Of a stretch of 24,782 bases of DNA, positions 1-7,443 are shown piece after piece; the stretch's first letter is position 1, and each line of letters opens with the position of its first letter. Position numbers and translations under genes: made by a program. The DNA comes from CAZIRO01 sp964541595 (GTDB lineage Bacteria > Acidobacteriota > HRBIN11): positions 1-24,782 of the forward strand of contig CAZIRO010000020.1 of NCBI GenBank assembly GCA_964541595.1, read 5' to 3'. The notes beneath the pieces were generated by a model, which saw nothing but the letters and a program-made list of their open reading frames with translations, did no database searches and was not told the DNA's origin.

Positions 1-68
1 GAGACCGGTGGCCACCGGCACACCGGTGGATCCGGTGGTGCGCATGTCCCATGGCCTGTCCCGATCCC
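1..68 (+). repeat. Interspersed repeat, copy A
   Basis: Positions 20-68 are identical over 49 nt to 6255-6303, and positions 1-39 match 24464-24502 with three mismatches. The segment contains the palindromic stretch ACCGGTGGATCCGGT and the block GTCCCATGGCCTGTCCC. It starts at the window edge, so a heptamer array may lie further upstream, as it does for the other two copies. It ends about 10 nt before the -35 box of the rpsP promoter. Confidence 0.85.
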
Positions 69-77
69 AGCTGCGGG

Positions 78-106
78 TTGATCTCTGCCGCTGTTTGGGC
101 GATAAT
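78..106 (+). promoter_or_regulatory. Sigma70-like promoter of the rpsP operon
   Basis: TTGATC (78-83), a 17-nt spacer and GATAAT (101-106) match the -35/-10 consensus at 4/6 and 5/6. The expected start of transcription near 112-114 gives a leader of about 38 nt before the rpsP ATG at 151. The call rests on motif and spacing alone. Confidence 0.6.
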
Positions 107-150
107 ATGAAAGGGGATGTTGTACGCTTTTGTTCAAGTAAGGGGGAAGT

Positions 151-411
151 ATGTTGAAAATACGCTTGATGCGCATGGGACGTCGCAATCGACCGTTCTA
201 TCGGGTCGTGGTGACGGAGGCGCGTCGACCGCGGGAGACACGCTACAAAGAAGCCATCGGCTATTACGACCCGATTCCGGATCCGGCAGTGGTGCATATT
301 GATCTCGAACGCTATGCTTACTGGATTCGTCATGGTGCCCAACCCACCGATACCGTGAAACGTTTGGTGAGACGATTGCGTCGTCAGCAATCGACGGCGG
401 TGGCGTCTTAA
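151..411 (+). CDS. rpsP: 30S ribosomal protein bS16
   Basis: An 86-residue protein of the usual bS16 length, a structural protein of the 30S body needed for subunit assembly. The N-terminus carries the family signature (MLKIRLMRMGRRNRPFYRVV), and it is followed by the typical GYYDP element near residues 37-41 and a basic tail (VRRLRRQQ). The ATG at 151 has an AGGGGG ribosome binding site at 141-146. It is the first gene of an operon with khpA, rimM, trmD and rplS, a conserved bacterial order. Its promoter at 78-106 abuts repeat copy A. Identification is secure. Confidence 0.97.
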   Translation: MLKIRLMRMGRRNRPFYRVVVTEARRPRETRYKEAIGYYDPIPDPAVVHIDLERYAYWIRHGAQPTDTVKRLVRRLRRQQSTAVAS

Positions 412-457
412 ATTTCACACCGCTCGCGAGTCATAAACTCTGGCAAAGGAGGAACCC

Positions 458-703
458 ATGAACCCGAAGGAACTTCTGGAGATGATTGCGAAGGCACTCG
501 TCGACCGGCAGGATCAGGTGGAAGTGAAGGTCATCGAGGGTGAGCAAACGACCGTGCTGGAGCTCCGGGTCGCCCCAGAAGATCTCGGCAAAATTATCGG
601 CAAACAGGGACGCACTGCCCGTGCCATTCGCACCATTCTCAGCGCGGCGGGCATGAAGGTGCGGAAACGATACGTGTTGGAGATTCTTGAACCCCACAGT
701 TGA
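458..703 (+). CDS. khpA: KH-domain RNA-binding protein KhpA
   Basis: An 81-residue single type II KH domain. The nucleic-acid-binding GxxG loop is GKQG at residues 48-51, inside GKIIGKQGRTARAIRTIL. Members of this YlqC/KhpA family bind RNA, often with KhpB, and lie between rpsP and rimM in many bacteria, as here. A strong AAAGGAGG ribosome binding site (445-452) precedes the ATG. Its TGA (701-703) overlaps the rimM ATG by one base (TGATG), so the two are probably translationally coupled. The exact RNA targets cannot be read from the sequence. Confidence 0.93.
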   Translation: MNPKELLEMIAKALVDRQDQVEVKVIEGEQTTVLELRVAPEDLGKIIGKQGRTARAIRTILSAAGMKVRKRYVLEILEPHS

Positions 704-1260
704 TGTATCGTATTCCGATGCCCCGGACGGACCGTCCAGTGAACCCGGACTGGGTGCGGATCGGAGAGGTCATCCGACCGCATGGACGGCGTGGGGTTCT
801 GTGGGTACTGCTCGACGAGAGAAGTCGATTGCACACCGGATGGACGCATTTTTATGTGCGGGATCCGTCCGGGAATATGCAGATCTACCACGTTCGGCGG
901 GCCCGACCGTATAAGGCTGGTGCCCTCGTTGAAGTCGAAGAGATCGGTTCTCTGGAAGAGGCCCTGCAACTCCAGGGCCGGGTCATGTACATTGAGCGCA
1001 GCGCACGGGTCCCGCTGGATGTGGACGAATTTTACAACGAGGATCTCATCGGTTGCCGTGTGGTGGAACCGGACCTGGGAGAGATCGGAACCGTCGTAGA
1101 TGTGTATGACCTCGGATATGTCCAGGTGCTTGCCGTGCGCAGCTGGACCCGACAACCGGTGTTGATACCGTTTCAACGGGTATTTGTGCAATCCGTGGAT
1201 ATCCCCGAACGGGTGATCCACGTGACGCTTCCGTCCGGATGGATGGAACTGTTTACCTGA
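703..1260 (+). CDS. rimM: Ribosome maturation factor RimM
   Basis: A 185-residue protein that helps assemble the 30S head by binding uS19. The N-terminal RimM beta-barrel begins with VRIGEVIRPHGRRGVLWV, and a C-terminal PRC-barrel follows (about residues 95-180, including DEFYNEDLIGCRVV and VLIPFQRVFVQSVD). I chose the ATG at 703 because it overlaps the khpA stop as TGATG. An in-frame TTG at 700 and an ATG at 718 are alternatives, and no good ribosome binding site distinguishes them. Its place between khpA and trmD supports the call. Confidence 0.94.
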   Translation: MYRIPMPRTDRPVNPDWVRIGEVIRPHGRRGVLWVLLDERSRLHTGWTHFYVRDPSGNMQIYHVRRARPYKAGALVEVEEIGSLEEALQLQGRVMYIERSARVPLDVDEFYNEDLIGCRVVEPDLGEIGTVVDVYDLGYVQVLAVRSWTRQPVLIPFQRVFVQSVDIPERVIHVTLPSGWMELFT

Positions 1261-1284
1261 TCCGGACGGAACGGGAAGTATCGT

Positions 1285-2136
1285 ATGCAGTTCGATATCA
1301 TTACACTACTGCCGCAGTTTTTTACGTCCCTGCAATCCGCGGGACTGATCGGAAAGGCGATCGAAGCCGGACACATTCGACTGCGGATTCACGACCTGCG
1401 CACGTTCGGTATCGGCCGGTATCGACAGGTGGACGACGTGGCCTACGGCGGCGGTGCCGGAATGGTCCTGCGGCCGGAACCCATTGTGGCAGCGATTGAA
1501 CATGCGCGGACGGCGGCCCGCTGTCGCGTGCTCGTACTGAGTCCGCAGGGGCGACTGTGGCATCAGCGGCTGGCCCGTGAACTGGCCCGGACGTGTGATC
1601 AGTTGATCCTCGTGTGCGGCCGGTACGAAGGGATCGACGAACGGGTCACGCAATTCTGGGCGGATATGGAGATCAGCATCGGTGACTACGTACTGATGGG
1701 CGGCGAGATCGCCGCCTGGGTGATCGTGGAAACGATCGCCCGGTTGATCCCCGGTGTCGTGGGTAATCCGGAATCGCTGGAAATGGAGAGTTTTGAACAG
1801 GGTCTGCTGGACTACCCCCAGTATACCCGACCGGCAAACTTCCGCGGCTACCGGGTGCCGGAGGTCCTCCGCTCGGGGGATCACGCCCGGATCGCCCAGT
1901 GGCGCCGCCTGCAGGCCCTGAAAAAGACGTTGCAAAACCGGCCGGATCTGCTGTGTACATCGCTGCAGCGGTCCCCGACATGGGTGTCCAGCTGGATCCG
2001 ATGGTTGACAGCGCTGGAACAGTTCTTCCACAATATAACGGTTCAGCGGGTTGAGGAGGGAGTGGATGCACCCGATCATACAAAAACTCGAGACGAAAAA
2101 GATGCGCACGGATCTTCCGGACGTACAACCGGGTGA
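1285..2136 (+). CDS. trmD: tRNA (guanine37-N1)-methyltransferase TrmD
   Basis: Methylates N1 of G37 in tRNAs, using S-adenosylmethionine, to prevent frameshifting. The SPOUT trefoil-knot motifs are all visible: GGGAGM (55-60), LSPQG (85-89), CGRYEGIDER (111-120), SIGDYVLMGGE (131-141) and LLDYPQYTRP (174-183), which contains the probable catalytic Asp176. At 283 residues it is longer than the usual 230-260. The extra C-terminus has no recognisable motif, and its last 71 nt overlap rplS in another frame. That overlap is either a real extension or the result of a late frameshift. The ATG at 1285 has only a weak ribosome binding site (GGGAAG). Confidence 0.95.
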   Translation: MQFDIITLLPQFFTSLQSAGLIGKAIEAGHIRLRIHDLRTFGIGRYRQVDDVAYGGGAGMVLRPEPIVAAIEHARTAARCRVLVLSPQGRLWHQRLARELARTCDQLILVCGRYEGIDERVTQFWADMEISIGDYVLMGGEIAAWVIVETIARLIPGVVGNPESLEMESFEQGLLDYPQYTRPANFRGYRVPEVLRSGDHARIAQWRRLQALKKTLQNRPDLLCTSLQRSPTWVSSWIRWLTALEQFFHNITVQRVEEGVDAPDHTKTRDEKDAHGSSGRTTG

Positions 2137-2419
2137 TCTGGTGCGTCTCCACCTGCGTAGCGCCGACCGGGTGCAGGTGTTTGAAGGACTGGTCATCGCC
2201 CGGCGCGGACACGGGTTGAGTGAAACGATTACCGTACGCAAGGTTTCCTACGGTGTGGGGGTCGAAAAGATCGTCCCCCTGCACGCGCCGGTACTGGAAA
2301 AGATCGAGATCGTACGAAGGTATAAAGTCCGTCGCGCGAAACTGTATTACATGCGCGATCGCGTGGGCAAAAAAGCACGCCTGAAAGAAAAACACAAGTT
2401 CGCCGCGCGGTCCAGATGA
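2066..2419 (+). CDS. rplS: 50S ribosomal protein bL19
   Basis: A 117-residue bL19, a 50S protein at the subunit interface, of normal length. Family signatures are PGDLVRLHLR, VQVFEGLVIARRG, ETITVRKVSYGVGVEK and RRAKLYYMRDRVGKKARLKE. The ATG at 2066 is chosen over an in-frame TTG at 2051 because the ribosome binding site GAGGAGGG (2053-2060) lies directly upstream of the ATG. The start codon and site are inside the 3' end of trmD, so rplS translation begins within the trmD message and the two are likely coupled. It closes the ribosomal part of the operon. Confidence 0.97.
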   Translation: MHPIIQKLETKKMRTDLPDVQPGDLVRLHLRSADRVQVFEGLVIARRGHGLSETITVRKVSYGVGVEKIVPLHAPVLEKIEIVRRYKVRRAKLYYMRDRVGKKARLKEKHKFAARSR

Positions 2420-2477
2420 ACTGGCATCGGTCAGGATTGCGGCCTAATTTCTGGATAGAACTACAGGTGCGTGACAC

Positions 2478-5423
2478 ATGGCATTGTTTGGCAGTTCACG
2501 GTCGACCTCGAAACTGTTAAAACTCAAAAACCAGGCCGATGAACTCTACCGCAAGAACCGCTTTGACCGGGCTGCCCAGCTCTACGAAAAGATCGTCAAC
2601 GAGAACCCGCTGGACAACACCTCGCGTGAACGACTCATCAACTGTTACGTCCGCCTGAACCAGAAAGACAAAGCCATCGAAGTCATGTTGCGGCTGGCGG
2701 AACACTATGTTCGGGACGGTCGCCCCACCCTGGCGTTCGCCACTCTGCAACGTGCCCGCAAGATCGATCCGAACAATCCGGAACTGCTCAACCGACTCGT
2801 GGAACTCTACATCCGTCAGAACAATATCGCCGAGGCCCGGACCATCCTGCTCTCCCTGGCCGACGGGTATCGACGCCAGAACCGCCTGACCAGAGAACAC
2901 GCAGTGCTGGAACGTTTACTGGAATTGACCCCGGACGACCTCGGTGTCCGTGCCCGGCTTGCCCATGTGAAAGCCGAACTGGGACGCCGGGAAGAAGCCC
3001 TCCAGGAATACCTTCGTGTCGCGTCTGCTCTGATGGAGTCCGGCAACGTGGACCGTGCGGTACAGATCGTGCAGCAGGCGCAGAAATACTTTCCCGACCA
3101 TCCGGACTTCGAACGCATTCTCATCCCGGCGTATCTGCAGGCCGGTGAGCCGGAGCGCGTGGTCCAGTGTCTGGAACAGAAACCGTCCCTGACGTATGAA
3201 GAAAAACTCTGGCTGGCACAGGCCTATGAACGGATTCAGCAACCGGACAGGGCCTTTCAGATGGCGGTGGACGCGTTGCGCGACCGGCCGGAACAACCGA
3301 CGCCGTACCGGTTGCTGATCCGCATTGCACCGCCCGACCGGGTAGAGGACGTGCAGCACTGGGTGCTGCCGTATGTGCGTACGCTGATCGAGAAACAGCG
3401 CGATTTTGATACCGCACTCGACCTGCTGGAAGCCTTTCACGACAAGTTCCAGGTTGTACCGGAATGGATCGATCGCGTCCTGGAACTGTTTCAGTACGAT
3501 CAGCGGGCGCGTGTACTGCATTTGCTGGACCGGGCGCTCGAGTATTATACCGAACGTAATCAGTGGAAAGAGGCATACCGTCTCGTGCAGCAGATCCTGC
3601 AGGTCGATCCGGACGCCTATGAGTACCGCGAGAAACTGGCAAACATTGAACGTCACGTGAGTTCGGCGCCGTCCCCGACGCCACCACCGCCGCCGGGACC
3701 GGCACCCGAAACACCCGCGCCACCTCCCGAACCGGGGACAAAGATCGAGGATGAACAGGAAGTACTCGAATTCATCAACGAACAGATCACGAGCGCGGAG
3801 GTGTATTACCGCTACGGTATGGTCGATCAGGCCATCCAGGATCTGAACAATCTCATTCGACAGTATCCCTACGTGCCGGCGGTGGAGAAGGCGTATAGAA
3901 AACTCTATCAGATTCTCAAGACCGAGGCCCGGCGTGAAGAAATGCTCAAGGTGATGCTGGGATATGCGGAATTCCTGTACTTCCACCATCGAATGGAAGA
4001 TCTGCAGGAGTGGTTGCAGGAGATCGAGGAATACTTCCCCGACCATCCGGAACTGCGTCGTCTTCAGGAACGTCTGGTGGGGATTCGTGAGGAAGTCCCC
4101 GCGGCGACCGATCTCGATATGGAAGGCATCATCGATCTCGACATTGACATTACGGATCAGTTACAGGAAGTCATCATCCAGGAAGGTGAAGACGAACGGA
4201 CGGCGGTCAAATCGGAAATCGAGTTTTATATCCAGCAGGGTCTGCTGGACGATGCCCGACGTTTGCTCCAGGAGAGTCTGCGCAAGTGGCCGGATGATAT
4301 TGAACTGCACGAACTGGTGCAGCAGATAGAAAACCTTGCGGCCACTGCGCCGCCGCCCGCAGAAGAAACCCTGGAAATGCCCATAGAAAGTGAAGCCGAA
4401 GCCGAGAAGATCGAGCGTGAGCTGGAGGCTGCACGGGTGTTGCAGGTGGATTCCGGTACGATACTCGAAGAACCCGAAACCGCGCCGGCGGTAGAAGCCG
4501 GACTGGAACCGCCCGCTGCCGCCGCTCCACCGCCACCGGAACCGCCGGCTGCAGAAACACCCGCACCGTCGGAAGAAGCACCGCCGCAGGAACCCCCCAC
4601 GCTTTCTCCGGACTCGATCGAGTCGTTGCTGAACGTCCTGGCGTCGTCCGTGCCTGCCGCAAAACCCCGGAAGGGCGCCCGTCCGGGTGGATCGCGCCTG
4701 CAGGAGGTCCTGCAGGAACTGGAAGAAGACCTGCAGGAGTCGACCGGACAGCGGCGCGTGTTTGAAGAGATGCGCAAGCGCGCGGAAGAGGAAATCCTGG
4801 AAGATCTGCTCATGGAAAAAGAATCCGCGCAAGAACCTGCACCGCCGGCGGAACGTGCTTCCGTGCAGCCGCCCGATTTGAAAGAACTCGGTCTGGAGTT
4901 TTCCGATCTGACGTCGGATTTTGAACAGGAACTCCTGCGCGTGGAAACCGTACGGGAACCCCGTACGGAAGCAGAAGACGAGTCCTGGGTACAGACACTG
5001 ACCCAGTTCAAACAGAAGGTCGAACAGTTGATCCCGGAAGAAGACGCGGCAACGCATTACAATCTCGGACTCGCGTACATGCAGATGGACCTGCTGGACG
5101 AGGCCATCACCGAGTTTCAGAAAGCCGCGCGCCAGCGGGAGTATGCCCTGGAAGCCAACGTGCAACTGGCCGAGTGTTTTATTCGTAAGGGTTTACCGGA
5201 AGCGGCCATCCGGACGTTACAGCGGATCCTCGAGATGGGCAACCTCTCGGAATCGACCGAACAGCACGTGAAATACATGCTGGCGACGCTCTACGAGGAA
5301 GTGGGGGAACTCGATCAGGCGTATGAACTCTACCTGCAGGTGTACGCGGTCGATCCGAATTACCAGGACGTCGCGGAACGTCTGAAACAGATGGAAGGAC
5401 ATCGCTCGCAGAAACCGAGTTGA
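2478..5423 (+). CDS. Large TPR-repeat protein with Pro-rich linkers
   Basis: A 981-residue protein with no signal peptide or membrane segment, so probably cytoplasmic. TPR-like helical pairs fill residues ~10-390 (for example FDRAAQLYEKIVNENPLDN). A Pro-rich linker follows at ~395-420, then a second helical block (~425-545), a very acidic segment (~548-580), a second Ala/Pro/Glu-rich linker (~690-755), a coiled-coil-like stretch (~760-800) and C-terminal TPRs (~865-970), which include THYNLGLAYMQMDLLDEA. This C-terminal TPR block resembles large scaffold proteins in myxobacteria and Acidobacteria. No catalytic domain is visible. It starts 58 nt after rplS on the same strand and may be co-transcribed. 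Role unknown; a protein-interaction scaffold is the safe inference. Confidence 0.85.
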   Translation: MALFGSSRSTSKLLKLKNQADELYRKNRFDRAAQLYEKIVNENPLDNTSRERLINCYVRLNQKDKAIEVMLRLAEHYVRDGRPTLAFATLQRARKIDPNNPELLNRLVELYIRQNNIAEARTILLSLADGYRRQNRLTREHAVLERLLELTPDDLGVRARLAHVKAELGRREEALQEYLRVASALMESGNVDRAVQIVQQAQKYFPDHPDFERILIPAYLQAGEPERVVQCLEQKPSLTYEEKLWLAQAYERIQQPDRAFQMAVDALRDRPEQPTPYRLLIRIAPPDRVEDVQHWVLPYVRTLIEKQRDFDTALDLLEAFHDKFQVVPEWIDRVLELFQYDQRARVLHLLDRALEYYTERNQWKEAYRLVQQILQVDPDAYEYREKLANIERHVSSAPSPTPPPPPGPAPETPAPPPEPGTKIEDEQEVLEFINEQITSAEVYYRYGMVDQAIQDLNNLIRQYPYVPAVEKAYRKLYQILKTEARREEMLKVMLGYAEFLYFHHRMEDLQEWLQEIEEYFPDHPELRRLQERLVGIREEVPAATDLDMEGIIDLDIDITDQLQEVIIQEGEDERTAVKSEIEFYIQQGLLDDARRLLQESLRKWPDDIELHELVQQIENLAATAPPPAEETLEMPIESEAEAEKIERELEAARVLQVDSGTILEEPETAPAVEAGLEPPAAAAPPPPEPPAAETPAPSEEAPPQEPPTLSPDSIESLLNVLASSVPAAKPRKGARPGGSRLQEVLQELEEDLQESTGQRRVFEEMRKRAEEEILEDLLMEKESAQEPAPPAERASVQPPDLKELGLEFSDLTSDFEQELLRVETVREPRTEAEDESWVQTLTQFKQKVEQLIPEEDAATHYNLGLAYMQMDLLDEAITEFQKAARQREYALEANVQLAECFIRKGLPEAAIRTLQRILEMGNLSESTEQHVKYMLATLYEEVGELDQAYELYLQVYAVDPNYQDVAERLKQMEGHRSQKPS

Positions 5424-5436
5424 TCCCAGCTCACCC

Positions 5437-5934
5437 TTATATCCGGCCTTCGGCCCGCTTGCGGACGAGATACTGTTCGACGATCTCGGGGACAAGTCCC
5501 CGGATGTTGCCACCGTATCGGAATACCTCTTTGATCAATCGGGACGAGACGTAAGAATACGGTTCCGCCGCCATCAGGAATACGGTCTCCACCTCCGGAC
5601 ACAGGCGACGGTTCATCAAAGCCATCTGGAATTCATACTCGAAGTCCGTCATGGCCCGCAACCCCCGCACGATCACGCGGGCGCCCACGCGCCGAACGAA
5701 ATCGACCAGGAGACCGTGGAAGGTCTCCACACGGACGCGGGGATGATGCCCGAAGAGATGGTCGATCATCTCACGGCGTTCCTTTAATGTGAACAGAGGC
5801 GCCTTCTCGGGGTTTTCCAGAATGGCGATGATCACACCGGGAAACACGTGCAGTGACCGCTGAATGATATCCACATGACCGTTCGTGATCGGATCGAATG
5901 AACCGGGATACACGACCCATTCATTTGCACGCAT
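5437..5934 (-). CDS. coaD: Phosphopantetheine adenylyltransferase
   Basis: Catalyses the fourth step of coenzyme A synthesis, 4'-phosphopantetheine plus ATP to dephospho-CoA. The 165-residue length is typical. The nucleotidyltransferase motif GSFDPITNGH (residues 11-20, His20 catalytic) and GLRAMTDFEYE (91-101) are present. The C-terminal element is YSYVSSRLIKE (126-136), in which the usual SSTxVRE reads SSRLIKE. The ATG at 5934 has a GGAG ribosome binding site (5944-5947, minus strand). The frame stays open for 69 more codons upstream, but these are repeat DNA and not coding. It converges with the TPR gene (13 nt apart) and diverges from rfbD. I see no convincing promoter. Confidence 0.96.
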   Translation of the reverse strand: MRANEWVVYPGSFDPITNGHVDIIQRSLHVFPGVIIAILENPEKAPLFTLKERREMIDHLFGHHPRVRVETFHGLLVDFVRRVGARVIVRGLRAMTDFEYEFQMALMNRRLCPEVETVFLMAAEPYSYVSSRLIKEVFRYGGNIRGLVPEIVEQYLVRKRAEGRI

Positions 5935-6075
5935 GGAGACACACTCCAGCGCCTGTTCCGACTGCGGGTGGCGCGAACGTATCCGTCCTTGCGATTCCCG
6001 GCGACCCGGCACCCGGGCCCCTGTATTTTGACCGCATTTTCGCACACGGAGTTCCCGTGTTTCGTTTCCCATTTC

Positions 6076-6118
6076 GATCCCGGGGAAGTCCCCCTGAAAT
6101 CGGGACAGGCCATGGGAC
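6076..6118 (-). repeat. Interspersed repeat fragment D, inverted relative to copy B
   Basis: 6076-6096 repeats 6298-6318 exactly (21 nt, containing CCGGGGAAGTCCCC). GGGACAGGCCATGGGAC at 6102-6118 is the exact reverse complement of 6281-6297. The two copies therefore share one block in direct and one in inverted orientation, which suggests rearrangement of a composite element. Confidence 0.8.
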
Positions 6119-6183
6119 ACCGTGGGGACCCATGCGGTCATGCGCTATCCCCAGCCCATGCGATGCCCCGTCCCCTGTCTTCC

Positions 6184-6260
6184 GTCTCCCGTCCCGGATA
6201 CCTGACACCTGCATACCCGACACCTGACACCTGGGACCCGACACCCGGGAACTGACACCG
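6184..6260 (-). repeat. Heptanucleotide tandem array
   Basis: About ten 7-nt units on the + strand read GATACCT, GACACCT, GACACCT, GACACCT, GGGACCC, GACACCC, GGGAACT and GACACCG after two degenerate units. One unit is 8 nt long (GCATACCC) and breaks the phase. This is the reverse complement of the CAGGTGT-type arrays at 17281 and 24202. The last unit runs into copy B at 6255. Confidence 0.85.
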
Positions 6261-6318
6261 GTGGATCCGGTGGTGCGCATGTCCCATGGCCTGTCCCGAT
6301 CCCGGGGAAGTCCCCCTG
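6255..6318 (+). repeat. Interspersed repeat, copy B
   Basis: The first 49 nt (6255-6303) are identical to 20-68 in copy A. The following GATCCC...CCCCCTG block also occurs at 6076-6096. The segment contains a small self-complementary stretch, GGGGAAGTCCCC. It ends exactly where the candidate -35 hexamer of rfbD begins. Confidence 0.88.
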
Positions 6319-6348
6319 TTGCATCCCCGGCCGAATGCATCGTATTAT
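6319..6348 (+). promoter_or_regulatory. Candidate promoter of rfbD
   Basis: TTGCAT (6319-6324), an 18-nt spacer and TATTAT (6343-6348). The -10 matches at 5/6 but the -35 only at 3/6. Its position, 75 nt upstream of the rfbD ATG and directly at the edge of repeat B, makes it plausible but not strong. Confidence 0.4.
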
Positions 6349-6423
6349 CGTAGCACAACCGCAAGCGACACCCAACGTGCACGGGACTTTTCCGAGCGCG
6401 TGGGGTTGCACCGGAGGCCTGTC

Positions 6424-7350
6424 ATGCGGTGGGGGGATGCCTGGAACGGCGTTCCGCTGGCGCCGGGCGCCCGTATCTGGATCGTCGGTGCTTCGGGACA
6501 GGTCGGCCAGGCCTGCATGCGCTGCTGGCGTGACCGGTATGAGGTGCGGGGATTTGTGCGAACGGAATGGGATATCACCCGTCCGGAAGATGTCTCCCGC
6601 TGGATCCTGGACACGTCGCCGTTGCATCGGCCGGACTGTATCGTCAACTGCGCGGCCATGACCCGGGTCGACGCATGTGAAACGCATCCCGAAGACGCGG
6701 AACGTGCGAATGCCCACGGTCCCGGTCTGCTGGCATACGCGTGTGAGCGGACCGGTATTCTCCTGGTCCATCTGAGCACAGACTACGTCTTCAGCGGAAC
6801 GCAGGAAACGCCTTTGCAGGAGGACACACCGCCGCATCCCTGCAACGTTTACGGCCGAACGAAACTGGAAGGAGAACGGCGCATCGTGCAGCAGATCACC
6901 TCCGGCCGGTTTCTGATCGTGCGGACGAGCTGGGTGTTCAGCCTGTATCGCGCGAATTTTCTCACCTGGGTACTTGAACGTGCGCGGGCACAACAGCAGA
7001 TCCCCGTAGTCACCGACCAGACGGGCTGCCCCACTGCTGCGGACGATCTCGCAGATGCCATCGGTCGGTTGCTCGAACGGGGAGCGCGCGGCTGGATCCA
7101 TTTCCGCAACGGTCCCCCGTGCAGCCGCTACGACCAGGCCCGTACCATTCTGGCGACGTTCGGTCTGCCGGTCGATCTGTGCGTTCCGGTCACCCGCACT
7201 GCACTTCCCTGGAAGGCACAGCGTCCACGATACTCCGTCTTACACGTTGGCCGGTATCGTGCGATCACCGGGATGACGCCCCGCCCCTGGCAGGACGCAC
7301 TGGCTGAAATGGCCACGCTTGCCGGAAGGGAATTTGAGAATTATAGTTGA
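6424..7350 (+). CDS. rfbD: dTDP-4-dehydrorhamnose reductase-like (RmlD family) SDR
   Basis: A 308-residue NAD(P)-dependent sugar-nucleotide reductase. The family makes dTDP-L-rhamnose for surface polysaccharides. Rossmann motif GASGQVG at residues 22-28; STDYVFSG at 118-125; catalytic Tyr-x3-Lys in YGRTK at 143-147; then VRTSWVFS and VVTDQTGCPTAADDLADAI, all typical of RmlD. The ATG at 6424 has GGAGG six nt upstream. The frame extends 46 codons further upstream, but into repeat DNA. No rfbA, rfbB or rfbC lies nearby, so the exact sugar is unproven; a related deoxysugar reductase is possible. It is followed by ffh after 93 nt. Confidence 0.85.
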   Translation: MRWGDAWNGVPLAPGARIWIVGASGQVGQACMRCWRDRYEVRGFVRTEWDITRPEDVSRWILDTSPLHRPDCIVNCAAMTRVDACETHPEDAERANAHGPGLLAYACERTGILLVHLSTDYVFSGTQETPLQEDTPPHPCNVYGRTKLEGERRIVQQITSGRFLIVRTSWVFSLYRANFLTWVLERARAQQQIPVVTDQTGCPTAADDLADAIGRLLERGARGWIHFRNGPPCSRYDQARTILATFGLPVDLCVPVTRTALPWKAQRPRYSVLHVGRYRAITGMTPRPWQDALAEMATLAGREFENYS

Positions 7351-7443
7351 TTCCGAAACGGGGGGCGTTCAGGCATGTCACAACGCATCCTGCCGGTCAG
7401 CCGCTGATTTTTCGGACGATCGCGGTCCCATCAGGAGGTCTGT

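Larger units (their letters stand above)
5935..6423. other. Gene-free divergent intergenic region between coaD and rfbD
   Basis: This 489-bp gap holds no credible gene. It contains the coaD ribosome binding site, a plain stretch to about 6070, an inverted repeat fragment (6076-6118), a heptamer array (6184-6260), repeat copy B (6255-6318), a candidate rfbD promoter (6319-6348) and the rfbD ribosome binding site GGAGG (6413-6417). Confidence 0.8.

Noticed and set aside
5448..5462. Terminator hairpin GGCC-TTC-GGCC between the TPR gene and coaD
   Set aside because: The stem is only 4 bp, cannot be extended, lies inside the coaD coding end and has no T-tract.
5935..6141. 69-codon N-terminal extension of coaD
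   Set aside because: It reads repeat DNA, and the ribosome binding site and family length place the start at 5934.
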